A DNA stretch of 8,878 bases from Minisyncoccota bacterium (GCA_028687085.1 JAQUAU010000028.1:1-8878); one strand, 5' to 3'. Shown: positions 1 to 6,952, counted from the stretch's first letter. A program made the numbers and translations. Notes: generated by a model not told the origin, from the letters alone.

Positions 1-235
1 CAGTGGCCTGACCCTGCGAGATCTCGGCGATACCGCCCTGGGGCACGTCAAAACGATGCATCTGCTCGTCCGCTGTCTTGACTTGTACCGCTCCTGCTCT
101 CAGCTCTGAGACGAGTGCCTCGTGTCCGGCGAGTATCTGGAACACACCGTCTTTGCCGGGCACCGTCACCGAGACGGCTTCTCCGTCGAAGAGATTTTCG
201 CCGACTCGTGCAACCGTGAGATGAAAGGTTCTCAT
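1..235 (-). CDS. atpC: F1Fo ATP synthase epsilon subunit (partial, C-terminus missing)
   Basis: Epsilon is part of the central rotor stalk of F1. It binds gamma and the c-ring and, in many bacteria, acts as an inhibitor of ATP hydrolysis. The 78 visible residues begin MRTFHLTVARVGENLFDGEA and continue with VTVPGKDGVFQILAGHEALV, the usual beta-sandwich pattern with the conserved G-x-x-x-I-L-x-G-H-E segment. The rest, including any C-terminal helical hairpin, lies beyond position 1, so its regulatory domain cannot be judged. It is the last gene of the atp operon and starts 38 nt after the atpD stop. The ATG at 235 is preceded by an AT-rich leader with no Shine-Dalgarno match. The family call is firm from sequence and gene order. 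Confidence 0.93.
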   Translation of the reverse strand, partial: MRTFHLTVARVGENLFDGEAVSVTVPGKDGVFQILAGHEALVSELRAGAVQVKTADEQMHRFDVPQGGIAEISQGQAT

Positions 236-273
236 AATCAGAATTTTGAGTTTATCTATATTCGATATTCCAT

Positions 274-1674
274 TTACCCTACTTGGTCTATCCCGCCCTT
301 CATATAGAAGGCTTGCTCGGGCTTGTCGTCATGCTTCCCTTCTACGATCTCTTTGAAGCCACGCACGGTCTCTTCACGCGAGACATACTGACCGGCGATA
401 CCGGTAAAGGGCTCGCCCACAAACATCGGCTGAGAGAGGAAGCGCTCGATCTTGCGCGCGCGCGTGACTGAGAGCCGATCCTCTTCAGAGAGCTCCTCCA
501 TGCCGAGGATCGAGATGATGTCCTGCAGGTCCTTATAGCGCTGGAGCACAAGCTTCACTTGGTTCGCGACGCGATAGTGCTCCTCGCCGACAATCTCGGG
601 CGTGAGCGCGGCACTCGAGGATTCGAGCGGATCGATGGCCGGATAGATGCCGAGCGAGGCGAGTGCGCGAGAGAGCACGACCGTGCCGTCGAGGTGCGCA
701 AAGGTTGTCGCCGGCGCCGGATCGGTGAGGTCGTCGGCCGGGACATACACCGCCTGCACCGAGGTAATCGAACCCTTCTTGGTCGAGGTGATGCGCTCCT
801 GAAGCTTACCCATCTCCTCAGCCAAGGTTGGCTGATAGCCCACAGCAGAGGGCACACGACCGAGAAGCGATGACACTTCAGACCCAGCCTGGATAAAGCG
901 GAAGACGTTGTCCATAAAGAAGAGCACGTCCTTGCCGCCCTCGTCGCGGAAGTATTCTGCCTGAGTGAGGCCCGAGAGCGCGACACGCGCACGCGCACCC
1001 GGCACTTCGTTCATCTGACCGAACATGAGTGCCGTCTTCGCGAGCACGCCTGACTCCTCCATCTCGTGATACAGGTCGTTGCCTTCGCGCACGCGCTCGC
1101 CGACACCGGCGAAGACGGAGTAGCCGCCGTGTTCGGTCGCCACGTTGCGGATAAGCTCCTGAATGAGCACCGTCTTGCCGACGCCGGCGCCGCCGAAGAG
1201 ACCGACCTTGCCTCCCTTGAGAAACGGAATGATGAGGTCGATTGCCTTGATGCCGGTCTCGAAGACCTCGGCCTTTGTCGTCTGTTCATGAAAGGCGGGC
1301 GGAGCGCGATGGATCGGCAGGCGCGCGACGCCCTCCGGCATCGGCCCCTTGCCGTCGACCGGCTCGCCGAGCACGTTGAAGAGGCGGCCAAGCGTCGCTT
1401 CGCCCACCGGTACCATAATCGGGTTGCCGGTCGCCTGCACTTCTTCGCCACGGGCGAGGCCGGCAGTCTCGTTCATCGAGATAGCGCGCACACGGTCAAG
1501 GCCGAGATGCGAGGCGACTTCGAGCACGATGCGTCCGTGCCCACTCTTTCCTGACCCGAGCAACGTCGAGGGTTCGATGATAAGCGCATCGCCGATTGCG
1601 GGACGAGACTCCTTCCCTGCTGAGAAGTGGATGTCGACGATCGGTCCGATGATTTCTGTGATGATTCCGTTCAT
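274..1674 (-). CDS. atpD: F1Fo ATP synthase beta subunit (catalytic)
   Basis: The catalytic subunit of the F1 head makes or hydrolyses ATP at the alpha/beta interfaces. The protein has 466 residues, normal for the family. An N-terminal beta-barrel covers about 1-75, followed by the nucleotide-binding domain with Walker A GGAGVGKT at 161-168, and the catalytic glutamate E193 in the segment VGERVREGND (usually GERTREGND). Further on are MDNVFRFIQAGSEVSSLLGR at 254-273, and a DELSEED-type lever as EELSEED at 393-399 that contacts gamma. Small departures from the usual consensus are T-to-V after GER, T-to-I in the FRFTQAG segment and SR-to-SA in the DPLDSTSR segment. Walker A, the glutamate and the lever are intact, so the enzyme is expected to be active. 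It starts 10 nt after the atpG stop, without a Shine-Dalgarno site. Confidence 0.98.
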   Translation of the reverse strand: MNGIITEIIGPIVDIHFSAGKESRPAIGDALIIEPSTLLGSGKSGHGRIVLEVASHLGLDRVRAISMNETAGLARGEEVQATGNPIMVPVGEATLGRLFNVLGEPVDGKGPMPEGVARLPIHRAPPAFHEQTTKAEVFETGIKAIDLIIPFLKGGKVGLFGGAGVGKTVLIQELIRNVATEHGGYSVFAGVGERVREGNDLYHEMEESGVLAKTALMFGQMNEVPGARARVALSGLTQAEYFRDEGGKDVLFFMDNVFRFIQAGSEVSSLLGRVPSAVGYQPTLAEEMGKLQERITSTKKGSITSVQAVYVPADDLTDPAPATTFAHLDGTVVLSRALASLGIYPAIDPLESSSAALTPEIVGEEHYRVANQVKLVLQRYKDLQDIISILGMEELSEEDRLSVTRARKIERFLSQPMFVGEPFTGIAGQYVSREETVRGFKEIVEGKHDDKPEQAFYMKGGIDQVG

Positions 1675-1684
1675 GGTATTAAAA

Positions 1685-2593
1685 TTAATCTGCTAATGCC
1701 TCGCGGCCGCCCACGATCTCTGACACTTCGCGTGTGATGCTCGCCTGGCGAATCTTGTTGAAGAGTCGTGTGAGATCGTGCGCGACCTCCTCCGACTTGT
1801 CCGAAGCGCTCTTCATCGCCACCATGCGCGCCGAATGCTCCGACGCCTTCGCCTCCAAGAGCATGTGATAGAGCGAGACCGCGATGAGCCGCGGAATGAG
1901 TACATCGAGTACCTCGCTCTCTCTCGACTCGAGAGTATAGGCCGTCGGCGCATCGAGCGAAGCCTCGTGACTCCACTTGCCCTTCGTCGGGATAATCCCC
2001 TCGACGATATCGCGCAGTGCGGGGAGCGAGAGCGGCAAGAGCCGGCGCATTGTCGCGAGCTGTTCGAACGTCGATTTGAAATTGCTGTAGACGGTGATGA
2101 CTTTGTCGTACTCTCCCGCGACAAATCGATTTGATAATTCTTGCGCCAATACTTCCATATAAGGAAGTGACACATCGTCACCCTTATTCTCAAACGATTG
2201 CGCAATGCGATACCCGCGGCGCGCGAAATATTCTTCACCTTTCTTTCCGTAGGCGTAGATCGTGACGTCCGCGACATCGCGGCGCTCGAGCGCTTCGGCC
2301 GCGCGCTTCAGCACATTACTATTCAGTCCGCCGGCGAGACCCTTATCGCTCGTAATCAGCACGAGGGCAATCTTTGAACCCTCGCGATGCAGAGCGAGCG
2401 GATGACGCTTCACGTCTTCAGTGCCCGAAAGGCGGGTCAAAATCGAGAGCGCCGCGCGTGCATACGGGCGGCCGGCGAGCGCCGTGGCCTGTGTCTTGCG
2501 CATCTTCACGGCGGAGACAGCCTCCATCGCGCGCGTCACCTTGTGGGTGCGCTCAGTCGCTTTTATCTTCGATTTAATATCTTTTAACGCCAT
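1685..2593 (-). CDS. atpG: F1Fo ATP synthase gamma subunit
   Basis: Gamma is the rotating shaft inside the alpha3beta3 head and couples c-ring rotation to catalysis. The protein is 302 residues, slightly longer than the roughly 287 of E. coli. The N-terminal helix has the characteristic pattern MALKDIKSKIKATERTHKVT followed by RAMEAVSAVKMRK. The C-terminal helix reads LFNKIRQASITREVSEIVGG, matching the conserved N-x-x-R-Q-x-x-I-T-x-E-(I/V)-x-E-I-V-x-G end. The middle contains the Rossmann-like segment with ALVLITSDKGLAGGLNSNVL. It follows atpA after a 94-nt gap, which is large for this operon, and is followed by atpD after 10 nt. No Shine-Dalgarno site is visible. The start at 2593 is chosen because the conserved N-terminal helix begins there. 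Confidence 0.97.
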   Translation of the reverse strand: MALKDIKSKIKATERTHKVTRAMEAVSAVKMRKTQATALAGRPYARAALSILTRLSGTEDVKRHPLALHREGSKIALVLITSDKGLAGGLNSNVLKRAAEALERRDVADVTIYAYGKKGEEYFARRGYRIAQSFENKGDDVSLPYMEVLAQELSNRFVAGEYDKVITVYSNFKSTFEQLATMRRLLPLSLPALRDIVEGIIPTKGKWSHEASLDAPTAYTLESRESEVLDVLIPRLIAVSLYHMLLEAKASEHSARMVAMKSASDKSEEVAHDLTRLFNKIRQASITREVSEIVGGREALAD

Positions 2594-2687
2594 GGTTTAG
2601 TTATGAGCGAAGCGAATTAGTAAACCAGAAGTACTCTTTGGGGTGCGCCATATGGTCTTGTATCTACGCAATAGATTTTTACAAGGT
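2594..2687 (-). other. 94-nt spacer between atpA and atpG
   Basis: This is the second largest gap inside the operon. On the minus strand it begins with the downstream arm of a palindrome that includes the atpA stop codon (listed separately). A 16-codon reading frame (2601-2651, MAHPKEYFWFTNSLRS) is open here but has no Shine-Dalgarno site and may be chance. The segment GAGCGAAGCGAATTAG on the plus strand near 2605-2620 is a short repetitive purine-rich string. No promoter is convincing. Confidence 0.5.
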
Positions 2688-2699
2688 TTAACCTTGTAA
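2679..2699. other. Palindrome over the atpA stop codon
   Basis: TTACAAGGT at 2679-2687 pairs with ACCTTGTAA at 2691-2699, nine base pairs around a three-base centre. In the mRNA the atpA stop codon sits at the apex. Runs of A/T flank it on both sides, but the sequence after it on the minus strand is not a U-tract, so a complete terminator is unlikely. An mRNA processing or stability element inside the operon is possible but is inference. Confidence 0.5.
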
Positions 2700-4247
2700 T
2701 TTTGCGTACCGGGCGATGAACGCATCGAGTTTTTCGCGGAGCGTCTTCTCAGACTCTTCGCGTATCTCCTTCGATTCTTTGATAGCGATAAGCACGCCGC
2801 CCGCCTCGCGTGCGAGATAGTCTTGCAGTTTCTTCTCGACGGCGCCCACTTCCTCGGGAGAGAAAGAATCCAGATAGCCGTTCGTCGCCGCGAAGATGAT
2901 GGCAGCCTCCATCTCAAACGGGAGCGGCACGCCGCGGCCTTGGTTGAGGATCTCGGTCATGCGGCGGCCGGCGTCGATGCGCTTCTTCGTTTCTGCATCG
3001 AGATCCGAAGAGAATTGCATGAAGGCTTCGAGCTCGCGGAACTGTGCGAGCTCCAGCTTAATCTTACCGGCGACTTTCTTCATCGCCTTTGTCTGCGCCG
3101 CAGAGCCCACGCGCGAGACCGAGATGCCGACGTTAATCGCCGGGCGCTGGCCTTTATTGAAGAGGTTCGCCTCGAGATAGATCTGGCCGTCGGTGATCGA
3201 GATGACGTTGGTCGGGATATAGGCCGAGACGTCGCCCTCCTGCGTCTCGATAATCGGGAGCGCAGTCAGCGAGCCTCCTCCCTTCTCTTTCGACAACTTC
3301 GCGGCACGTTCAAGCAAGCGTGAGTGCAGATAGAAGATGTCGCCCGGATACGCTTCGCGACCTGGCGGACGCCGGAGGAGCAAGGACATCTGGCGATACG
3401 CGACCGCTTGTTTGCTGAGGTCGTCATAGACCACGAGCGCATCCTTGCCCTGTTCCATGAAATGTTCGCCGATAGCCGCACCGGCAAATGGCGCGAGGAA
3501 TTGGAGCGCCGCAGGAGCTGAAGCCGGAGCCGTGACGACGATGGAGTAGTCCATCGCGCCGCGCTCTTCGAGCTCGGCGACGAGTTTCGCGGTCTTGGAC
3601 TCCTTCTGGCCGATAGCGACGTAGATGCAGATCGGGCGCGTCGCGGCCGGTTCGCTCTTCTGATTGATGATGGTGTCGATTGCAATAGAGGTCTTGCCGG
3701 TGCCGCGGTCGCCGATGATAAGCTCGCGCTGGCCGCGACCAATCGGGATCATCGCATCGACTGCCTTTACGCCGGTGTGGAGCGGGACATTTACTGATGC
3801 ACGATCGATGACGCCATAGGCCTCGCTCTCGATCGGGCGCGTTTGCGTCGCACCGGTTGGTCCCTTACCGTCGACTGCTTCACCGAGCGGATTCACGACA
3901 CGGCCTACGAGCGAGTCGCCGACCGGTATTGAGAGCAGACGGTTCAGACGGCGCACGAGCATCCCCTCATGGATCTTCGACGCGTCCCCGAGGATCACGG
4001 CGCGCACACCGTCCTCTTCAAGGTTCAAAACGAGGCCGTAGATCGGGAGCGGATCTTTGAGCGCCTCGGCGAGCGTACGATCAAACGTCGGATCAAAGAG
4101 CACCATCTCGGACATCGCGGCCTTAGAGAGTCCGTCGATCTCGGCGATACCATCGCCGGTCGCGCGAACGACGCCCGTCTCTTCTGCGCCTGCTTCGGGT
4201 GCCCATGAAGCAATCTCCTTCTCGATTCTTTCGATGATGCTTTGCAT
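2688..4247 (-). CDS. atpA: F1Fo ATP synthase alpha subunit
   Basis: Alpha forms the non-catalytic nucleotide sites of F1 and supplies the arginine finger to the catalytic site on beta. The protein is 519 residues. The N-terminal helix (about 1-20) that meets delta is present. The beta-barrel follows and carries an extra stretch of about 15-18 residues at 52-69 (TFDRTLAEALKDPLPI) before the normal GLVLNLEEDGVRAVILG segment. Walker A is GDRGTGKT at 179-186. The arginine finger is R379 in ISVSRVGSAAQTKAMKKVAG, a highly conserved segment. The C-terminal domain includes LELAQFRELEAFMQFSSDLD. It starts 5 nt after the atpH stop with no Shine-Dalgarno site and may depend on translation coupling. The small barrel insertion is the only oddity. 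Confidence 0.98.
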   Translation of the reverse strand: MQSIIERIEKEIASWAPEAGAEETGVVRATGDGIAEIDGLSKAAMSEMVLFDPTFDRTLAEALKDPLPIYGLVLNLEEDGVRAVILGDASKIHEGMLVRRLNRLLSIPVGDSLVGRVVNPLGEAVDGKGPTGATQTRPIESEAYGVIDRASVNVPLHTGVKAVDAMIPIGRGQRELIIGDRGTGKTSIAIDTIINQKSEPAATRPICIYVAIGQKESKTAKLVAELEERGAMDYSIVVTAPASAPAALQFLAPFAGAAIGEHFMEQGKDALVVYDDLSKQAVAYRQMSLLLRRPPGREAYPGDIFYLHSRLLERAAKLSKEKGGGSLTALPIIETQEGDVSAYIPTNVISITDGQIYLEANLFNKGQRPAINVGISVSRVGSAAQTKAMKKVAGKIKLELAQFRELEAFMQFSSDLDAETKKRIDAGRRMTEILNQGRGVPLPFEMEAAIIFAATNGYLDSFSPEEVGAVEKKLQDYLAREAGGVLIAIKESKEIREESEKTLREKLDAFIARYAKLQG

Positions 4248-4252
4248 ACGTA

Positions 4253-4624
4253 TTAAACAGTTACCTTCTGATAAATATGAAGAAGCGCACGCTTTGCCGA
4301 ATGGTCGATAAGCTTCCCTTTTGAGCGAGCGCGCCAGCCGTGGATGAGCGAATGATTCACGTGCGCATGCCGCGCGATGATACCCATCTGCGCTGCGGCG
4401 CGAAGCGCCGCCGCCGCTTCCTTCTCGTGGGCGACCTCTACATACGGCCGGAGCGCGTGGCGCCGTGCCGCGACTTTTCTCAGCTCGCGCGCAATCGCGG
4501 GGAGCATCTTCATGCGTCCGGCGCTCTTCAAGTGCATGATGAGCTTCGTGATGGCGGCATCCGACGCCTCCTTGTCTTCCAATTCAGCTGTCGCTTCCAA
4601 GAGGCGCGTGTAGTCGTCAATCAT
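4253..4624 (-). CDS. atpH: F1Fo ATP synthase delta subunit, short form
   Basis: Delta (the OSCP equivalent) ties the peripheral stalk b to the top of the alpha3beta3 head. Only 123 residues are encoded, against about 175-180 usually. The C-terminal part is recognisable: VNHSLIHGWRARSKGKLIDH at 89-108 matches the family pattern V-D-x-S-L-I-G-G-x-x-(I/V)-x-x-G-x-x-x-I-D-x-S. The segment KLIMHLKSAGRMKMLPAIAR at 27-46 resembles the last helices of the N-terminal bundle (L-x-x-N-x-R-x-x-L-L-P-x-I). The first helices of that bundle seem to be missing. The ATG overlaps the atpF stop by 8 nt (ATGATTGA), which supports this start and argues against a longer upstream form. Assignment rests on the C-terminal motif plus position between atpF and atpA. 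Confidence 0.85.
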   Translation of the reverse strand: MIDDYTRLLEATAELEDKEASDAAITKLIMHLKSAGRMKMLPAIARELRKVAARRHALRPYVEVAHEKEAAAALRAAAQMGIIARHAHVNHSLIHGWRARSKGKLIDHSAKRALLHIYQKVTV

Positions 4625-5066
4625 AGTTCTTCTTCAAGATCTTCTCTACGGCGAGGATGGCGAGCCGCGCGACTTCCCGCTCGCTCTCACGCTTCGCTTT
4701 CGCGGCCGTCTCTGCCGCCCGCGCTTCAGCGTCTCGCGCGACTGCCGCCGCACGTTCTTCAGCCTCTTGTAACAGTCGCGTTTTTTCGGCAGTCGCTGTC
4801 TCGCGCGCCGCGGCGACGATACCTTCTGCCTCGCCTTCTGCCGCGGTAATGCGACTGTTCGCCTCGCTATCAGCCCCAGCAAGCATCTCGCTCGCGCGCC
4901 CGGCATCTTCGACGCCCTTAGCCACAAGTTCCTGCCGCTTGGCGAGCATCGCGAGCACCGGCTTGTAGAGGAAATACCAGAGCGCGATGAGCACGATGCC
5001 GAAGTTCACCGCCTGCGCGAGCAGGAGGTGCCAGTCAATACCAAATGCAGAAAGGAGTTGAGACAT
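4617..5066 (-). CDS. atpF: F1Fo ATP synthase b subunit
   Basis: Subunit b is the peripheral-stalk dimer that holds the head still against rotor torque. The protein has 149 residues, close to the usual 155-170. One membrane helix lies at about 12-34 (the stretch LLLAQAVNFGIVLIALWYFL), followed by the conserved YKP at 34-36. The rest is a long, charged, alanine-rich amphipathic coiled coil with repeated A-E-A-R type heptads, typical of the right-handed b dimer. Only one b gene is present, so a homodimer is expected. It starts after a 134-nt gap that contains a large stem-loop, and its end overlaps atpH by 8 nt. No Shine-Dalgarno site is seen at the ATG. Confidence 0.95.
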   Translation of the reverse strand: MSQLLSAFGIDWHLLLAQAVNFGIVLIALWYFLYKPVLAMLAKRQELVAKGVEDAGRASEMLAGADSEANSRITAAEGEAEGIVAAARETATAEKTRLLQEAEERAAAVARDAEARAAETAAKAKRESEREVARLAILAVEKILKKNYD

Positions 5067-5200
5067 TATTTATGTCAAAAACGTGCCGGAAAGCTCTCGG
5101 ATGCGAGGCATGGGAACGCGATTTTCGGAGACGTACCCTGAGGTACGGCGAGAAAATCGCGGGGACCCATAACGAAGCAGACGAGACTTTCAGACATGTT
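5067..5200 (-). other. atpE-atpF spacer with strong stem-loop
   Basis: This 134-nt gap is the largest in the operon. CGCGATTTTC at 5117-5126 pairs with GAAAATCGCG at 5152-5161. After a small internal loop, CGTACC at 5132-5137 pairs with GGTACG at 5142-5147 around a four-base loop. GGG at 5112-5114 can also close on CCC at 5166-5168. There is no U-tract after it in the direction of transcription, so it is probably not a full terminator. Lying straight after atpE, it could protect the atpE message or lower downstream expression, since c is needed in many more copies than b. That role is inference. Confidence 0.75.
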
Positions 5201-5428
5201 TTAAACGAACTTGATGATGAAGGCGACAACGAGCGTCAAGATGCCGAGCGCTTCAGTAAACACGATTGCAAGGATCATGTTCGAGACAATCTTGCCGGAC
5301 GCTTCAGGATTCCTCCCGATGGCGTTCATGGCGCCGCTCCCGATAAGCCCGATACCGATACCTGGGCCAATCACGCCGAGACCGGCCGCAATCGCCATAC
5401 CGAACATGCGTGCTGATTCAATATCCAT
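5201..5428 (-). CDS. atpE: F1Fo ATP synthase c subunit
   Basis: Subunit c forms the membrane rotor ring that carries the coupling ion. The protein has 75 residues and two membrane helices, at about 8-33 and 48-73, joined by the polar loop GRNPEA at 38-43 (RQP in many homologues). Helix 1 has the glycine packing pattern GPGIGIGLIGSG. Helix 2 has the ion-binding carboxylate E59 in FTEALGIL. At the helix 1 position where sodium-type rings usually have glutamine (GxGQG) there is isoleucine (I26), and the residues after E59 are A-L rather than S/T. Both point to a proton ring, which is inference. It follows atpB after 19 nt, with no Shine-Dalgarno site. Confidence 0.96.
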   Translation of the reverse strand: MDIESARMFGMAIAAGLGVIGPGIGIGLIGSGAMNAIGRNPEASGKIVSNMILAIVFTEALGILTLVVAFIIKFV

Positions 5429-5447
5429 AACGTTATGTACTTAATTG

Positions 5448-6194
5448 TTAATGCGCTTCGTGCGGATCGACGATCGCCAGCTTGATGAAGAATAGTGTCA
5501 GCATCGCGAAGACAAGCGCCTGCACGAGGCCGATGAACATCTCGAAACCCATCAACGGTGCCGGGAGAACGTACGGTAAAAAGTAAGCGGCGACGAGCAC
5601 CATCACTTCACCCGCAAAAATATTCCCAAAGAGACGGAACGAGAACGAGACAAGCCGACCGAGATTGCTGATGAGCTCGATGAGCCCGACAACAAACCCG
5701 ACCGGCGATTTCAGATTAACATACTTTCCCACATATTTGAAAAATCCGAGCATCGCGATGCCGGTAATCTCAATCGTGAAGAAGGCGATAGCCGCGAGCG
5801 CGAGGGTGAAGTTGAGGTCAGTCGTGGGCGCGCGGAGTATAGGGAGAAACTCCGACGCGTGCCAGATACCGAGTGAGCCCACACCCGGAAAGAACTCGAT
5901 CTCATTGATGACCGCGACAAAGAGAAAGATGGAGGCCACGAGCGGGAAAAAGCGCCGTGCGAGCTTCTCGCTCTCGAGCACGCCGGCCATATAGGCGATA
6001 GCGCCCTCAAAGGCCCATTCGATACCGGCCTGAAGCTTGCCGGGCACCAGCTTGAGCGAACGACCGAAGAAGTAGGCGAAACCGATAAGGAGTGCCATTA
6101 CCAACCACGCCATGATAAGCGAGTTGGTAATGGGGAAACCGAAAACGGAGCCTAGCTGCTCCGCTTTCAGGACGACTGAAATGCCTGACTCCAT
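5448..6194 (-). CDS. atpB: F1Fo ATP synthase a subunit
   Basis: Subunit a is the stationary proton half-channel next to the c-ring. From the ATG at 6194 the protein has 248 residues with several membrane helices. The essential arginine lies in SFSFRLFGNIFAGE, the conserved R-L-F-G-N motif. Also visible are PTTDLNFTLALA, with the usual P-T-x-D-(L/V)-N-x-T pattern, and a C-terminal helix QALVFAMLTLFFIKLA. The frame stays open upstream to an ATG at 6374, but that extension lacks family similarity and overlaps the divergent SWIB gene, so it is rejected. An ATG at 6206 would sit inside the likely -10 (TAGAAT, 6210-6205). Starting at 6194 makes the leader about 4 nt. It is the first gene of the operon; no atpI or atpZ precedes it. 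Confidence 0.95.
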   Translation of the reverse strand: MESGISVVLKAEQLGSVFGFPITNSLIMAWLVMALLIGFAYFFGRSLKLVPGKLQAGIEWAFEGAIAYMAGVLESEKLARRFFPLVASIFLFVAVINEIEFFPGVGSLGIWHASEFLPILRAPTTDLNFTLALAAIAFFTIEITGIAMLGFFKYVGKYVNLKSPVGFVVGLIELISNLGRLVSFSFRLFGNIFAGEVMVLVAAYFLPYVLPAPLMGFEMFIGLVQALVFAMLTLFFIKLAIVDPHEAH

Positions 6195-6204
6195 GGATAG
6201 GTGC

Positions 6205-6240
6205 ATTCTAGCAGATGACAGCCAAAGTATGCTATATACT
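6205..6240. promoter_or_regulatory. Divergent promoter region, atp operon and SWIB gene
   Basis: On the minus strand TGCTAGAAT (6213-6205) is an extended -10 for atpB, without a clear -35. On the plus strand TGCTATATA (6230-6238) or the overlapping TATACT (6235-6240) is a possible extended -10 for the SWIB gene, with a leader of about 30 nt. The two cores lie about 25 bp apart, so polymerase binding to one could affect the other. Assigned by motif only. Confidence 0.45.
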
Positions 6241-6276
6241 GTTATGGTAGTCGTCTTAATACCAGTAATATTCACT

Positions 6277-6528
6277 ATGGCAATCAATTCAGCTTTCGCA
6301 AAACCGCTCACGCCTGACACCGCACTCGCGGAAGTCGTCGGCAAAGGCCCCATGCCCCGCACAGAGGTGGTCAAACAGCTCTGGGTCTATATCAAGAAGC
6401 ACGATCTTCAGAATCCGCAGAACAAGCGGAACATCCTTGCAGATGACAAGCTGAAGCCGGTCTTCGGCGGCAAGAGTGAGGTCACGATGTTCGAGATGAC
6501 TAAGCTCGTCTCGGCGCACCTCTCGTAA
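6277..6528 (+). CDS. SWIB/MDM2-domain protein
   Basis: This small basic protein of 83 residues consists almost entirely of one SWIB domain (about 8-81). The domain pattern is clear: KPLTPDTALAEVVG, then PRTEVVKQLWVYIKKHDLQN at 28-47, then KRNILADDKLKPVFGG at 50-65, then FEMTKLVSAHL. Eukaryotic SWIB proteins belong to chromatin-remodelling complexes. Stand-alone bacterial copies occur in chlamydiae and several other lineages and are presumed DNA- or nucleoid-associated, but their role is not established. The start at 6277 is preferred because residues before it are hydrophobic and unlike the family; an in-frame ATG further up (6244) is directly followed by TAG in its own frame. No Shine-Dalgarno site is visible. 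It is transcribed away from atpB and ends at a strong terminator. Confidence 0.9.
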   Translation: MAINSAFAKPLTPDTALAEVVGKGPMPRTEVVKQLWVYIKKHDLQNPQNKRNILADDKLKPVFGGKSEVTMFEMTKLVSAHLS

Positions 6529-6545
6529 CCGGGTTTGAGCGTTCA

Positions 6546-6576
6546 ATGAAAATCCACCCTCAGGGTGGATTTTCAT
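6546..6576. terminator. Near-perfect bidirectional terminator
   Basis: ATGAAAATCCACCCT at 6546-6560 is the exact reverse complement of 6562-6576, giving 15 pairs around a single central base (about 13 in practice, with a small loop). A run of A on one side and T on the other is built into the stem, so it can work on either strand. It lies 17 nt after the SWIB stop, and its right arm abuts the next promoter. Confidence 0.85.
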
Positions 6577-6605
6577 TTGATGCTTCCATACTGATAAGAT
6601 AAAAT
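6577..6605 (+). promoter_or_regulatory. Sigma70-type promoter for the 104-residue membrane protein
   Basis: TTGATG (6577-6582) and TAAAAT (6600-6605) are separated by exactly 17 nt. They predict transcription from about 6612. The -35 starts at the base after the preceding terminator. A purine-rich AAAGG (6628-6632) stands five bases before the ATG. This is the best-formed promoter and ribosome-binding site in the window. Confidence 0.7.
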
Positions 6606-6637
6606 ATCTGTAGATTCTTACTGAACGAAAGGTAGAT

Positions 6638-6952
6638 ATGGAAAACCCTGATGCGTGGCCTGTTCTTTCCCCTGTTGTACTCATTACTCTCTTAACGCTG
6701 TATCCGTGGATCGCCCAAAAGAAGCCATATCGATCTGTCGGTAGCTTGGGCATACTTGGTATCGCGGGTCTCTTGCTTCCGTTTCTGCTGCTGGAGGCCG
6801 ACCCACTATGGGAGGAGAGCTCCTATCCACAGATGCTTTTTATTCAAGGGCTACTCTTCGGCTCTCTTGCCCTTGTATTTTGGGTAACTCACTGGAGTCT
6901 TAAGAAGAGTGCCACCGAAGATGCGAGAATGAAGGTACTTGAACGACTATGA
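6638..6952 (+). CDS. Small three-helix membrane protein, unknown family
   Basis: The protein has 104 residues and I do not recognise its family. Three hydrophobic segments are visible at about 9-25 (LSPVVLITLLTLYPWIA), 35-53 (GSLGILGIAGLLLPFLLLE) and 66-84 (MLFIQGLLFGSLALVFWVT). A basic loop KKPYR lies between helices 1 and 2, and the acidic, aromatic loop ADPLWEESSYPQ between 2 and 3. The tail is charged and helical (SLKKSATEDARMKVLERL). By the positive-inside rule the loop KKPYR and the C-terminal tail would be cytoplasmic. It has its own promoter, Shine-Dalgarno site and terminator, so it is a single-gene unit and almost certainly expressed. Function cannot be inferred from neighbours: mscL faces it on the other strand. 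Confidence 0.8.
   Translation: MENPDAWPVLSPVVLITLLTLYPWIAQKKPYRSVGSLGILGIAGLLLPFLLLEADPLWEESSYPQMLFIQGLLFGSLALVFWVTHWSLKKSATEDARMKVLERL

Noticed and set aside
122..4849. Plus-strand open frames inside the atp operon
   Set aside because: They are antisense shadows of conserved genes, rich in R/H/A from codon complementarity, with no recognisable domains.
5117..5161. Rho-independent terminator between atpE and atpF
   Set aside because: No U-tract follows the stem in the transcribed direction, and the remaining operon genes depend on read-through.
5201..5428. Sodium-type c-ring
   Set aside because: The helix 1 glutamine and the S/T after the carboxylate expected of sodium-binding rings are absent (I26 and A60 instead).
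6195..6374. N-terminal extension of atpB to an ATG at 6374
   Set aside because: The extra residues are unlike subunit a, overlap the divergent SWIB gene and cross the likely promoters of both genes.
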